A stretch of 64,000 bases of DNA from the NCBI GenBank assembly GCA_036570425.1, contig DATCYF010000003.1, positions 186,001-250,000 of the forward strand. Reading direction: 5' to 3'. The position numbers and the translations under genes are program-made. The notes beneath the pieces were generated by a model. The model did no database searches. It worked only from the letters and a program-made list of their open reading frames with translations, and was not told the origin of the DNA. Source of the stretch: Rhizorhapis sp036570425. Lineage in GTDB: Bacteria; Pseudomonadota; Alphaproteobacteria; Sphingomonadales; Sphingomonadaceae. Below are positions 1-7,645 of this stretch, piece after piece. The first letter of the stretch is position 1. Every line of letters begins with the position of its first letter.

Positions 1-1449
1 AGGACGGTCGCGCCGCTGCCGCTGCGCAAACGCTTCCGCGCGGACGAGATGATCACCGGGAATTGACCAGCTGCCATCCGCATTTCGCTCGGGGCCAGCG
101 CCCGCGCGCCGCATCGCCTCTAGACGCCGCACATGGCTGGCCGCGAACGCCTCGCTGGCGTTGGCATCGTGGCGCAGATGGAGGTCGACCGAGTAGCATC
201 CACCGTTAGCGCGGGCGACGGCATCGACGGTTCGATCCGCCTGGCTAGCCACTGCCCTGGTCGGCTCGATCCGCACCGTCGCGCCCTCAGGCACCGAAGG
301 CGTCGCATCGCCCCGACCGACGTCGACATAGTGCACCCTGCCATCGACGCCATCGACCATCATGTAATGGCGGTCGCGATGCTCGTCGGAAAAGCCCCGG
401 CTGATCAGCCGCCCGACGATCGGTTCGCGCAGCTCGGTCGCAACCACCTGCTCGACCCCGGCGCGGTCGAGCCGGCGCGCGGTCAGCTCGCGCTGCATAA
501 GGCGGATGATGTCGCCGCGCTCACCCATTCGGCGGAGCGTTTCCTGGAGCCCTTCGGCGAGGCGATAACGACCGCCGCCGATGTCCTCGGCAAGGTCCAT
601 CGCCTTCAGCTTGCGTAGTCGGCCCGCGGCGATCGATTGTTGGAAAGGGTCGTTGTCGGCCGGCGACACTATACGGTCGGCATCCATCCGCCGCAGCAGC
701 CGCCGGTCGATCGCGGTCAATCGCTCCTGGTCGATATCGTGGCGCAGACGCGCCTCGATTTCGTGATCGGTTCGCGGTCCCAGATCGAGCGTCACCAGCT
801 CGGACGCGCGCTCGCGCAGGCCATGCGAGATATACTCGCGCGCGATGATGAGATTGTCGCCGCGATCGTCGATCCCACGCAGGACGATGTGGGTGTGCGG
901 GCGCTCGGTGTTGAAGTGGTCGACCGCGACCCAGTCGAGCTTCGTCCCCATGTCCTGCTCGGCCTGCGCCATGAGGCGGCGGATATAAGGCTTGAGGTCG
1001 GGATATTCGGCACCGTCCTCGGCCGAGACGATGAAGCGAAACTGGTGTCGGTCGCCGACCGTGCGCTTGAGGAATTCGTCGCCATCGGCGCGGTCGGTTT
1101 CCGGGCCGTAGAGCTCACCCGGCAATCCCTCGCGCGTGACCCCGTCGCGCTGGATGTAGCGCATGTGCGCGCGGGCGGCCTGTCCCGCCTTGCCCTGCAG
1201 CCGGATCAGGCTGGCCTTCACCACCGCCCGGCGTCCGCGAAATCCGGCAAGCCGGTCGCGACTGGAGAGTAGCCGCCCCATGCTCGCGCCGCGTCCGATC
1301 CGGCTACCGTCGAAGCGCCGCGATTGCCCCCCGGTCTTGGTGCCAGCAAGGCGCGCCGCCTTGAGGATGCGACCGCCATATTTGACGGTGCGCTTGCCAT
1401 CCTTGCCGCGCTTCCTGCCGAGTTCGGGCGTGAAGTCGTCGTCAGGCAT
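1..1449 (-). CDS. Relaxase / mobilization nuclease with DUF3363 domain (3' end outside window)
   Basis: Probable conjugative relaxase that nicks the element at oriT and pilots the strand into the secretion channel. The frame is open from an ATG at 1449 to the left edge (483 residues, protein truncated by the window). A three-histidine metal site is visible in VDHFNTERPHTHIVLRG (His178, His185, His187), the hallmark of the VirD2-like DUF3363 relaxases of alphaproteobacterial ICEs. The N-terminus is basic and begins MPDDDFTPELGRKRG. It is the last gene of the leftward transfer block, separated from the upstream small gene by a strong terminator, so it probably has its own promoter in 1450-1640. 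RlxS of the Mesorhizobium symbiosis ICE has the same family and position. The remaining C-terminus, roughly 100 or more residues, lies outside. Confidence 0.9.
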   Translation of the reverse strand, partial: MPDDDFTPELGRKRGKDGKRTVKYGGRILKAARLAGTKTGGQSRRFDGSRIGRGASMGRLLSSRDRLAGFRGRRAVVKASLIRLQGKAGQAARAHMRYIQRDGVTREGLPGELYGPETDRADGDEFLKRTVGDRHQFRFIVSAEDGAEYPDLKPYIRRLMAQAEQDMGTKLDWVAVDHFNTERPHTHIVLRGIDDRGDNLIIAREYISHGLRERASELVTLDLGPRTDHEIEARLRHDIDQERLTAIDRRLLRRMDADRIVSPADNDPFQQSIAAGRLRKLKAMDLAEDIGGGRYRLAEGLQETLRRMGERGDIIRLMQRELTARRLDRAGVEQVVATELREPIVGRLISRGFSDEHRDRHYMMVDGVDGRVHYVDVGRGDATPSVPEGATVRIEPTRAVASQADRTVDAVARANGGCYSVDLHLRHDANASEAFAASHVRRLEAMRRAGAGPERNADGSWSIPGDHLVRAEAFAQRQRRDRP

Positions 1450-1640
1450 CGCCAGGCGCCCGAGTCTCGCGAATCAAGCGCGAGAGCGGCGGATTTCCGC
1501 CATTCCCACTCCACTTGTCTCGCGCCCGCGTCCGGGTATCTCTCAAAAAAAAGATGTGCAGACAGAGACTTACGTAGCGTTGAGAGACGCTGCCTTTATC
1601 TTGTTTCCCTTCTCTTCCTTCCTCCCCACCTTCAGGGCTC
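1450..1640. other. Candidate oriT / relaxase promoter region
   Basis: Non-coding gap between a terminator and the relaxase start. It holds three dyads: TCTCGCG at 1465-1471 with CGCGAGA at 1479-1485; TCTCTCAA at 1539-1546 with TTGAGAGA at 1580-1587; and AGCGT at 1576-1580 with ACGCT at 1587-1591. A run of eight A residues lies at 1545-1552. Clustered dyads next to the relaxase start are typical of oriT, but no nick site can be named from sequence alone. It may simply be the relaxase promoter. Confidence 0.3.
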
Positions 1641-1684
1641 AAAAAAGGGGGAGAGACGACGCCGAACCGACGCCGCCTCTCCCC
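1641..1684 (-). terminator. Rho-independent terminator after the 123-aa gene
   Basis: Read on the minus strand: a stem of about 14 bp beginning GGGGAGAGGCGGCG and closing with CTCTCCCC, a short loop, then CTTTTTT. It lies 17 bp after the stop of the upstream gene at 1701 and before the relaxase, so it splits the leftward block into two transcripts. Confidence 0.75.
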
Positions 1685-1700
1685 GTGAATGCGCTCCCGA

Positions 1701-2072
1701 TCAGTGCGCATGGAGCATCGCATCCCGCGCCAGAACCAGCGACCGAAACTGCCGGCATCCCATCATCCCGTGTGCCCGGCCATCGCCATCCACGAGCATG
1801 GTGGCACAGAACCACTTCCCGTCGAGCCGTCCGAGACAGACTATACGATCGAGTTCCACATCCTCGTCATCGATGCTGTCGTAGGCGCCGAGCCAGCGCT
1901 CCTCGACCCGTGCCTCCCAGCGAAAATCCACCTCCTCAGCCTCGAGAAACCGCCCTGCCAATGCCTTCCCGGCACCGCGTCCGAACTCCAGTTCAAGCCC
2001 CGCGACCAGCGCTTTCATCACGCGATACACGACATTGGCCGACGCCGTTCCAATGCTCTCATACATGCTCAT
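1701..2072 (-). CDS. Unknown small protein in the transfer block (123 aa)
   Basis: I do not recognise this family. The start at 2072 is set by a GGAGG box 5 bp upstream; a longer in-frame extension exists but runs through a large inverted repeat and is unlikely. The protein is acidic in the middle (EAEEVDFRWEARVEERW, DSIDDEDVELD) and ends with a compact WFCATMLVDGDGRAHGMMGCRQF segment suggesting a small beta-rich domain. There is no signal peptide or membrane segment. It sits between the lytic transglycosylase and the terminator before the relaxase, so it probably belongs to the conjugation operon. Confidence 0.7.
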   Translation of the reverse strand: MSMYESIGTASANVVYRVMKALVAGLELEFGRGAGKALAGRFLEAEEVDFRWEARVEERWLGAYDSIDDEDVELDRIVCLGRLDGKWFCATMLVDGDGRAHGMMGCRQFRSLVLARDAMLHAH

Positions 2073-2127
2073 GATGACCTCCAACGCTTGTGCTCTCACC
2101 ATCGAGAACGGAGTTCGAGGGATGGGT

Positions 2128-2243
2128 GGCGGAGCGGCTGTCAGGGCCGCGGAGCGAAGCGCAGCGCCGCGAAGCGGACGTGGGGGGAACCGATTTTCGA
2201 AGAAAATCGGGGGGTATCCGCGGGCCTTGATAGCCGCTCCGCC
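2128..2243. repeat. 116-bp foldback with nested hairpin
   Basis: The outer arms GGCGGAGCGGCT (2128-2139) and AGCCGCTCCGCC (2232-2243) are exact inverted copies, and pairing continues inwards with few mismatches through TCAGGGCC / GGCCTTGA. Inside lies a second hairpin, CCGATTTTC (2190-2198) with GAAAATCGG (2202-2210). The structure sits between the transglycosylase gene and the downstream 123-aa gene. It could be a structured leader, a processing or attenuation element, or a small REP-like palindromic insertion. Confidence 0.7.
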
Positions 2244-2304
2244 AGCCGTCACGCTGGGACTATCGAGACGAGCTTCCTCCCTCCCGGTGACGCACAACAT
2301 CGCC

Positions 2305-2913
2305 TCAATTCCCCTGCGACAGCGCGACGAAAAGAGACGATAATGGGGAACGAGGGTTCTCGGAGCCTGCCGGCGCAGCATCCCTGCGCACCGCGAAGAG
2401 TGACATCGGAGGCGGCGCGACGGCGACCGCTGCCGCCGGAACGCGCGTCGGCGGCGCTACGCTGGCCAGATAGCGGACTGTCTCGTCCGGGAGAGCGCGT
2501 CGCCCGGCAAGATGCTGGGCGTAGCGGCCAGGGCCAGCATTATAGGCAGCGAACAAGCCCGGATAGCCGAACTGCTCGTACATCAGCCGGAGATAGAAGG
2601 TGCCGGCGAGTATGTTGTCGCGAGGATCGTCGGGATCGTACCCGAGGCCGAGCCGTGCCCGCATGTCCGCCCAGGTTCCCGGCATCAGCTGCATGAGCCC
2701 CATCGCGCCGGCCGACGAGCGGATCGGTCGTCCTCGCAGGCGGGTTTGCCCTCCGCTCTCGGCCTGCATCACCGCCTCGATCCACTCGACCGGCACCCCG
2801 AACCGCGCCGATGCCTCGGCGGTATAGGACCGCCAGTCGGACACGACTTCCGCATGGGCGGGGGTAGCGAAGGCGAGGCAAGCGGCCGCGAGGCTCGCTC
2901 TCAGCGGGCCCAT
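2305..2913 (-). CDS. Lytic transglycosylase (conjugation-associated, SLT family)
   Basis: Cleaves peptidoglycan to let the transfer channel span the wall. A signal peptide (residues 1-21, ending TPAHA) precedes the SLT domain. The catalytic glutamate is Glu52 in MQAESGG, followed by the family motifs GAMGLMQLMPGTW and AAYNAGPGR. The tail after residue 155 is low-complexity proline/alanine. At 202 aa it matches VirB1-type conjugative transglycosylases. The first 13 bases overlap the end of the TraF-type peptidase gene, so the two are translationally coupled and exported together. Confidence 0.92.
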   Translation of the reverse strand: MGPLRASLAAACLAFATPAHAEVVSDWRSYTAEASARFGVPVEWIEAVMQAESGGQTRLRGRPIRSSAGAMGLMQLMPGTWADMRARLGLGYDPDDPRDNILAGTFYLRLMYEQFGYPGLFAAYNAGPGRYAQHLAGRRALPDETVRYLASVAPPTRVPAAAVAVAPPPMSLFAVRRDAAPAGSENPRSPLSSLFVALSQGN

Positions 2914-3482
2914 ATCAGCCTCGCCTTACCGATCACATCTGCCGCCTCGGTGGGCCCGAAATAGCGCCCGTCGAACGAAGCCGGATGGTCCATGAGGAGG
3001 AAGAGCTGGCGTCCGCGCAGCACGGTGCAGCCTTCCCACATCGGCATCGGGCGACCCATCCTATCGGTCACTCGGCGCTCGGCGACCCGCCTGCCGTTGA
3101 CGAAGATTCCCAACCCCGAAGCACAGACTCGATCGCCGGCATAGGCCGCCACGCGCTTCACCAAGGGGACGTTCATCGGCAGGTATCGGCGGGCAGCAGC
3201 GAGCTGGCGGTAGCGGAGCGGCACCCGGGCAATGACCATCTCGCCTGGTTCGACCCATGCGCCCGGCGTTACGGCATAGAGCCCCTGCGGGGCGCTGGCG
3301 CTCGCGTTCCAGACGAGCCGCGGTGCAGGCGGCAGCACCGCGGAAAGCAGCACGAGCCCGAGTCCTAAGCCTCCGGCTACCATGCGCCTGCCGATCCGCC
3401 TGCGCCTCGCCTTGCTGGCACGGAGCGCGTCCCCCCAGGCGAGCAGCGGGGCGTCGTTCATGCGCGTCCGGCGCCCGGTCAT
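2901..3482 (-). CDS. traF: S26 family signal peptidase, TraF type
   Basis: Periplasmic serine peptidase related to RP4 TraF, which matures and cyclises the TrbC pilin; the partner here would be the TrbC at 25833-26174. One N-terminal membrane segment (about residues 34-52) anchors it. The catalytic dyad is visible as Ser63 in SASAPQGLY and Lys109 in PLVKRVAAYAGD. A late conserved segment is FLLMDHPASFDGRYFGP. The start at 3482 overlaps the upstream stop by 4 bases (ATGA); an internal Met8 is an alternative. Confidence 0.9.
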   Translation of the reverse strand: MTGRRTRMNDAPLLAWGDALRASKARRRRIGRRMVAGGLGLGLVLLSAVLPPAPRLVWNASASAPQGLYAVTPGAWVEPGEMVIARVPLRYRQLAAARRYLPMNVPLVKRVAAYAGDRVCASGLGIFVNGRRVAERRVTDRMGRPMPMWEGCTVLRGRQLFLLMDHPASFDGRYFGPTEAADVIGKARLIWAR

Positions 3483-3709
3483 CGCCCGAGTTCCCGCGCG
3501 CTATGCTCGTCCGACCAGGCGTCGAGGTCGTCGATGTGGTATTGAACATAGCGACTGTGGCGGCGGAAGACCGGGCCCTTGCCGTCGCGGCGCAGGCGCT
3601 TCAGCAGCCGGCTCGACATCTTGAGATAGGCTGCGGCCTGGTCGGTGTTGAGAAAAGGCGAGCCCCGCTTGGCGCGGTTAGCCCGGGCGATGTCGTCGTC
3701 TGCATCCAT
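3479..3709 (-). CDS. Excisionase-like HTH protein, candidate recombination directionality factor (RdfS-like)
   Basis: Small 76-aa winged-helix protein of the HTH_17/AlpA type: LNTDQAAAYLKMSSRLLKRLRRDG followed by PVFRRHSRYVQYHIDDLDAW. The start at 3709 is chosen because the preceding in-frame extension lacks a ribosome site while GAGGAC lies about 9 bases upstream of this ATG. In the Mesorhizobium symbiosis ICE the directionality factor RdfS precedes traF and the relaxase and is the target of FseA activation. The same order here supports the assignment, which is by synteny and fold only. Confidence 0.7.
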   Translation of the reverse strand: MDADDDIARANRAKRGSPFLNTDQAAAYLKMSSRLLKRLRRDGKGPVFRRHSRYVQYHIDDLDAWSDEHSARELGR

Positions 3710-3825
3710 GGTTGCCGGTGTCCTCGTTGCGCGATCGCAACCCTGCGACCGCGGCACCGGGATGCCTTGCGGGGCACCGGTCCATTAGTGTCGGAAACGG
3801 CAAGGCGATTTTCGACACCCCTGGA

Positions 3826-3852
3826 GGCCCCGCACCGCTCGGGCGCGGGGCC
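3826..3852 (-). terminator. GC hairpin after DUF736 gene, possible terminator
   Basis: GGCCCCGC (3826-3833) and GCGGGGCC (3845-3852) form a perfect 8-bp stem 7 bp past the DUF736 stop. No T run follows, so termination would be Rho-assisted or partial. It separates DUF736 from the excisionase-led operon. Confidence 0.4.
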
Positions 3853-3858
3853 GTCTGT

Positions 3859-4158
3859 TCAGCGCGACCAGATGAGCTTGTGCTCGCCATTGTCGCCCTG
3901 GGTCAGGGTCGCGTAGATCGGCGCCGGGAAGGACGGATCGTCGAGCTTTAGGCTCAAATATTCCGCGCCGGTCTCGCGTGCGGCCTTGGTCCAGCCCGCG
4001 CCGAACTCGACGCCGCCGGCGCTGACCCGGTGGTCCGGAGCCTTGTCGTGCTCGCGTTCGACAGGCCGGATAGTCGCCTTGACGCGAAGCGTGAGGGTGC
4101 GGATCTCGCCGTTGTAGACGCCGTCCTCGTTGCGGGTGAAGCTGCCGATCTGTGCCAT
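3859..4158 (-). CDS. DUF736 domain protein
   Basis: 99-aa soluble protein of the DUF736 family, which is very common on alphaproteobacterial ICEs and plasmids; molecular function unknown. The sequence opens MAQIGSFTRNEDGVYNGEI and ends with the family signature YATLTQGDNGEHKLIWSR. AAGGAG lies 7 bases upstream of the ATG at 4158, which settles the start against a longer frame. It stands alone between hairpins rather than in an overlapping operon. Confidence 0.9.
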   Translation of the reverse strand: MAQIGSFTRNEDGVYNGEIRTLTLRVKATIRPVEREHDKAPDHRVSAGGVEFGAGWTKAARETGAEYLSLKLDDPSFPAPIYATLTQGDNGEHKLIWSR

Positions 4159-4570
4159 GATAAATCTCCTTCGTGCCTTCGAAAGCCGCCCCGTGCGGCC
4201 TCGATGGCGGTCGATCAGGCGCGAGCGCGACGCCGTGCACCCAGCCCATGGGCCCCATCGCACTCGTGCGCGATGGGGTGGGCGTAGGGCCGAAGCGGCA
4301 GCGAAGGACGGCTGTAGCCGGCTTTCTTGGTTCGCGAGGAAGCCCGTCAGGGCGGGGAAGAAAACCGGCGAAGCCGTTGCGCGGACACGTCGCGCTCGCG
4401 CCAGACCCGCCGGAGAAGAGAGCCGGCCGGGGGGATTTCCACCAGCGCGAAGGACTCGTTGTCACGCAGATATGGAAGCGAAGTGAACAACGATCTGCGA
4501 TCTACCGAAACGGAGGATGCACCGACAGCCTCGCGCTCCTAAGGACAGCGTGCTGCGCAGTGAGATGCTG
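4159..4570. other. 412-bp gap without a convincing gene
   Basis: Holds the DUF736 promoter side and the downstream end of the P-loop ATPase gene. Frames open on the plus strand here show no start context or recognisable domain. I see no repeat or RNA gene. Confidence 0.5.
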
Positions 4571-5101
4571 TCAGGTCAGTCCGAGAGCCTCGACGATCAG
4601 GTCCGCGCGTTCGGCGACGGGCACCTTGGGCAGCAACTGGACGTCGTAATCGAGCGCCGAGTAAGCCGCGAGGAGGCGCTCGAACTCCTCCGTCGCTTCC
4701 TCGAGACCATGGCGGCGATCGGCGTCCGTGACATAGATTTCGGGCCATGGTGGCGTCATGAACACCCGGCGATTGAACCGCTCGGGGGCGAACTTCTGCA
4801 ACACGGGCCTGCCCGTCGCGAACTCCAGCGCAGCGGCAGCGTCGATGAGGCCGCGGTCGAAGAACACGGGTCCCCTCAAGTCTTTCGCACGTGCCCGATC
4901 CTCGAGCGAGAGCTCGACCGCCCGCTCGGCAAACGCTGCGAGGTTCACCCACGGCAGCGCATGCCCTGAACCCTCTCGCTCCTCGGCGATGATGCGGCGG
5001 CCGGGTTCCTCGACCACCGCATATCCCCGATGCGCCATCTCCCGGAGCAAGGTCGATTTCCCGCCGCCCGAGCAGCCGGAGATGATGATGAGATTATCCA
5101 A
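4571..5101 (-). CDS. P-loop ATPase/kinase (AAA_28-like)
   Basis: 176-aa single-domain NTPase. Walker A is SGCSGGGKST at residues 8-17; a Walker B-like FFDRGLIDAAAAL follows near residue 100. The segment VVEEPGRRIIAEE and the later FMTPPWPEIYVTDADRRHGLEEA are typical of the AAA_28 group of small ATPases related to nucleotide kinases. The substrate is unknown. It lies downstream of DUF2958 and ArdC on the same strand with a 174-bp gap, and is probably a host-adaptation or anti-restriction accessory gene of the ICE. Confidence 0.8.
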   Translation of the reverse strand: MDNLIIISGCSGGGKSTLLREMAHRGYAVVEEPGRRIIAEEREGSGHALPWVNLAAFAERAVELSLEDRARAKDLRGPVFFDRGLIDAAAALEFATGRPVLQKFAPERFNRRVFMTPPWPEIYVTDADRRHGLEEATEEFERLLAAYSALDYDVQLLPKVPVAERADLIVEALGLT

Positions 5102-5275
5102 TCAACGCCTCTTTCGTCGCATGAGTAGGGCACCACTGCTTCCATCCATGCGCGCGGCCGAGCCCTGGGGCGAGGCCGCGCGCGCAAATTTCTGCACCAG
5201 GTGACTGCCGGTCCGTCGTTCATCCCGCAACGGCGGACCGGCTTCCGGGTGGCGGCGAAGCGCATCACTGCGCCT

Positions 5276-5692
5276 TCAGCCGGGCGGAATTTCGGGATCG
5301 GCGCCGGTCGCCGCTTCGCGGCGCAGCAGGGTTTCGACCCAAAGGATCGAGCCTGCACGACGCGACCATTCGGCCCAGACCGACAGCGGATGCGTGCTCG
5401 CAAAGCCGAGGTCGCGCTCTATGCCGAGGCCATAGGGAAGCCGTACCGAGGCGATCTCCGACAGGCTGAAGCGTCCAAGCTCGGGACAGCCGAAACCAAG
5501 GTCGGCGAGGCCGAACAGGGTGTCGCCGTCATCGGCAAGCTCGGTCGCGAGCCATGTCGCCGCACCCACCGGGTTGAACAGCTTGACCACCGGCACAGGG
5601 TTCGGCGCGGACTTCCCGTCGCGGTCGGCTGCGCGCCGCGCGATGTCATTTGCGCGCAAGGCGTAGCGGAGTTCGGGGGTAAGGAGAATCAT
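5276..5692 (-). CDS. DUF2958 domain protein
   Basis: 138 aa, beginning MILLTPELRYALRAND, the typical DUF2958 opening, and containing VPVVKLFNPVGAATWLATEL and DTLFGLADLGFGCPELG. Function is unknown; the family almost always follows ArdC-like proteins on conjugative elements. The ATG at 5692 overlaps the ArdC stop by 4 bases, so the two are co-translated. Confidence 0.9.
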   Translation of the reverse strand: MILLTPELRYALRANDIARRAADRDGKSAPNPVPVVKLFNPVGAATWLATELADDGDTLFGLADLGFGCPELGRFSLSEIASVRLPYGLGIERDLGFASTHPLSVWAEWSRRAGSILWVETLLRREAATGADPEIPPG

Positions 5693-6654
5693 GCTGCGAT
5701 CCTCCCCTTGGCCTGCGCTTCCTGTGCGTCGTGGTGCCGGGCGAGCAACCAGTCGGCGGCCTTGCTGGCCGCGCTCGCAGCGCGGAAGATCGCGCGGTTG
5801 TCCTCGCGCAGCACCTCCAGCCATGCACCGATGTAGTCGGCGTGCCGCACGGTCGGCTCGATGCCGAGCGCAGCGCATAGGAAGGCGGATCCCATCTCCG
5901 CGACCAGTTCCTCGCGGGCATAATCCTTGCTGCCGAAGGCGTTGAGAAGGTCACGACCCAGACGGCTGGAATGACCGGTGGCATGGGTCAGTTCGTGAAG
6001 GCAGGTTCGGTAGTAATTGACCTGCTCGAAGAAAGCGGGCTGCGGCGGCACCTGCACGAAGTCGGGGCCCGGTGCATAGAACGCCTTGTCGCCGCCGATG
6101 CGGAAGTCCACGCCCGATGCGGCGATCACTTCCTCGGCAAGCGGCACAATCTCCCGCTCGGGCAAAGGTGCCGGGTCCGATGCCAAATCATCGCGCAGTC
6201 CTTCGCATTGCGCCACGTTGAAGACGGTGAACCGCTTGAGGAAGGGCACCGCCCGGGCCTCGCCGCCTTCGCGCTCGGCCCGCTGTTTCTCGGCCTCGGG
6301 GGTAAAGCGGTCGGCATAGACCACCGTCTGCCCGCGCTCGCCCCTGCGGACGCATCCGCCTGCCTCCCGTGCCTGCCGGAACGTGAGCCACGATTGCGAC
6401 GCAAAGCCGTGCTCGATCACCGCGCCCCACAGGATCAGGACATTCACGCCCGAATAGGGACGTGCGGTGAGCGCATTGCGCGGCAGTCCCGGTCCGGTAC
6501 CGCCGGTCCGGCCCCATGGCTGCACCCATGGAAAGCGCCCCGCCTCCAGTTCGGTAACAATCCGGGCGGTCACCTCGTCATAGAGATTGACCCGGCTTTC
6601 CTGCTTCCTCTCCGCTACCTCTTGGCGCGCGCTGCGCTTGGAATATCTTGGCAT
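5689..6654 (-). CDS. ardC: ArdC-family antirestriction protein with zincin-like metallopeptidase domain
   Basis: 321 aa. The N-terminal part (residues about 22-145) is the ArdC single-stranded-DNA-binding domain (YDEVTARIVTELEAGRFPWVQPW). The C-terminal zincin domain has HELTH (His220, Glu221, His224) with a downstream Glu in REELVAEMGSAFL as third ligand. ArdC proteins protect incoming single-stranded transfer DNA from restriction on arrival in the recipient. The start at 6654 was chosen as the family-typical N-terminus; an upstream frame extension is arginine/proline-rich and unlike a protein. Confidence 0.9.
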   Translation of the reverse strand: MPRYSKRSARQEVAERKQESRVNLYDEVTARIVTELEAGRFPWVQPWGRTGGTGPGLPRNALTARPYSGVNVLILWGAVIEHGFASQSWLTFRQAREAGGCVRRGERGQTVVYADRFTPEAEKQRAEREGGEARAVPFLKRFTVFNVAQCEGLRDDLASDPAPLPEREIVPLAEEVIAASGVDFRIGGDKAFYAPGPDFVQVPPQPAFFEQVNYYRTCLHELTHATGHSSRLGRDLLNAFGSKDYAREELVAEMGSAFLCAALGIEPTVRHADYIGAWLEVLREDNRAIFRAASAASKAADWLLARHHDAQEAQAKGRIAA

Positions 6655-7041
6655 GGCTCGTCCTCCACGCCGCCCCGAAAAAGCCCCATGGCCTCCCCGC
6701 AGAGGCGGGGGTGGGCGGCGAACCGCGACCAAGAGGCCCGGCTCCGGGCGCCGGCGCACCGACAGGGCGAAAGGAACTGGAGCACCCCGAGCGGTAGCGA
6801 CGGGGTTGCGCCGGCCGCGACGGGCCTAGCCGGGAGCGCCGCCCGCACCCGCCGATATGGGAAGGCCACAAGCAACGCCGCCGCGAACAGCGGCGACCGC
6901 CAGCCGGTCGCGAGACCGGCATACGCCAGGGATCGAAGCCGAATGGGCGAGACGCGAATGTGGCTCGGCGGCGCAGCCGCGAGAGCGCGGTCGTGCGCAC
7001 AGTGCACGAGGCGCCTGTCGCTTATGCCTCTTGGATCGGAG
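6655..7041. other. 387-bp intergenic region upstream of ardC
   Basis: Lies between the QseM-like stop and the ardC start and should hold the ardC promoter. It is GC-rich with several short G/C runs. I find no open frame with a start context, no long repeat and no clear sigma-70 promoter. Confidence 0.4.
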
Positions 7042-7323
7042 TCAGCTTTGCTGCTGAGTATTGGACGCTCCGAACGCCTCGACAGCTTCGGAAAGTCCGT
7101 TGCCGGTGACCCATCGCGCCCGCTCCAGATGTGAATGCCAGCAACGCTCTACGCCGTCGTGCTCTGGATCAAGTCGCATCAAGGTGGATGCCACCTCCTG
7201 CCAAGGTTGCCCAGCGGCTTCCGCGTCCAGCAATGCAGCATACAGAGCGAGATGGCTCTGGTCGTACCGCGTCAACGATCCGCAGGGAGCGACCTCCATC
7301 AAGAAGCTCTGCTTCGGCATCAT
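7042..7323 (-). CDS. qseM: Short DUF2285 protein, QseM-like antiactivator
   Basis: About 93 aa, consisting of one DUF2285 domain: RYDQSHLALYAALLDAEAAGQPWQEVASTLM, then CWHSHLERARWVTGNG. In the Mesorhizobium symbiosis ICE a stand-alone DUF2285 protein, QseM, binds and blocks both the quorum-sensing regulator TraR and the excision activator FseA. This gene is in the corresponding place, divergent from an XRE repressor gene. The start is uncertain: ATGATG at 7323-7318 with GGAG 7 bases upstream is preferred, but ATGs at 7335 and 7347 are in frame, and leaderless initiation is possible. Confidence 0.75.
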   Translation of the reverse strand: MMPKQSFLMEVAPCGSLTRYDQSHLALYAALLDAEAAGQPWQEVASTLMRLDPEHDGVERCWHSHLERARWVTGNGLSEAVEAFGASNTQQQS

Positions 7324-7354
7324 TCTCGTCTCCATCCACCAAAGCATAACGAAT

Positions 7355-7385
7355 AGGAACGATCGTTCCTAGAAGGATCGTTCCT
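7355..7385. promoter_or_regulatory. Double palindromic operator between qseM-like and qseC-like genes
   Basis: AGGAACGATCGTTCCT (7355-7370) is a perfect 16-bp palindrome. A second, weaker copy AGGATCGTTCCT lies at 7374-7385, so GATCGTTCCT repeats directly at a 15-bp interval. Two unequal operators between divergent repressor and antiactivator genes is the arrangement expected for a QseC-type bistable switch. Confidence 0.8.
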
Positions 7386-7405
7386 GCAGCCTGACCATCC
7401 GGGTG

Positions 7406-7621
7406 ATGGAACTGAAGGATATCCTTGCGATGAATCTTCGCCTGCTACGGCAGGAATGTGAGATCACGCAGGAAGAACTTGCCGACCGTACGGGTTTGAG
7501 TGCTCGTTACGTCGGCTCGATCGAGCGGGCCCGCGTATCCATCAGCATCACGGTACTTGGAAAGCTTGCCGTCGCAATGAATGTCGAGCCATGTGAGCTT
7601 ATCCGCCGCCGCTCGAAGTAG
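7406..7621 (+). CDS. qseC: XRE-family repressor, QseC-like
   Basis: 71-aa helix-turn-helix protein: LRLLRQECEITQEELADRTGLSARYVGSIERARVSISITVLGKLAVAMNVEP is a complete XRE domain and nearly the whole protein. A GTG immediately precedes the ATG at 7406 and could also serve as start. It should bind the operator 20 bp upstream and control both itself and the divergent qseM-like gene. The coding sequence ends 16 bp from the original stop of the convergent fseA-like gene, before the IS insertion. Confidence 0.85.
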   Translation: MELKDILAMNLRLLRQECEITQEELADRTGLSARYVGSIERARVSISITVLGKLAVAMNVEPCELIRRRSK

Positions 7622-7645
7622 CGGTGAGCAGGCTTCATCACCTTA

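Noticed and set aside
1163..2074. Plus-strand frame of 303 codons across the relaxase start and 123-aa gene
   Set aside because: Arg/Pro/Ser-rich shadow; it runs through the terminator and has no start context.
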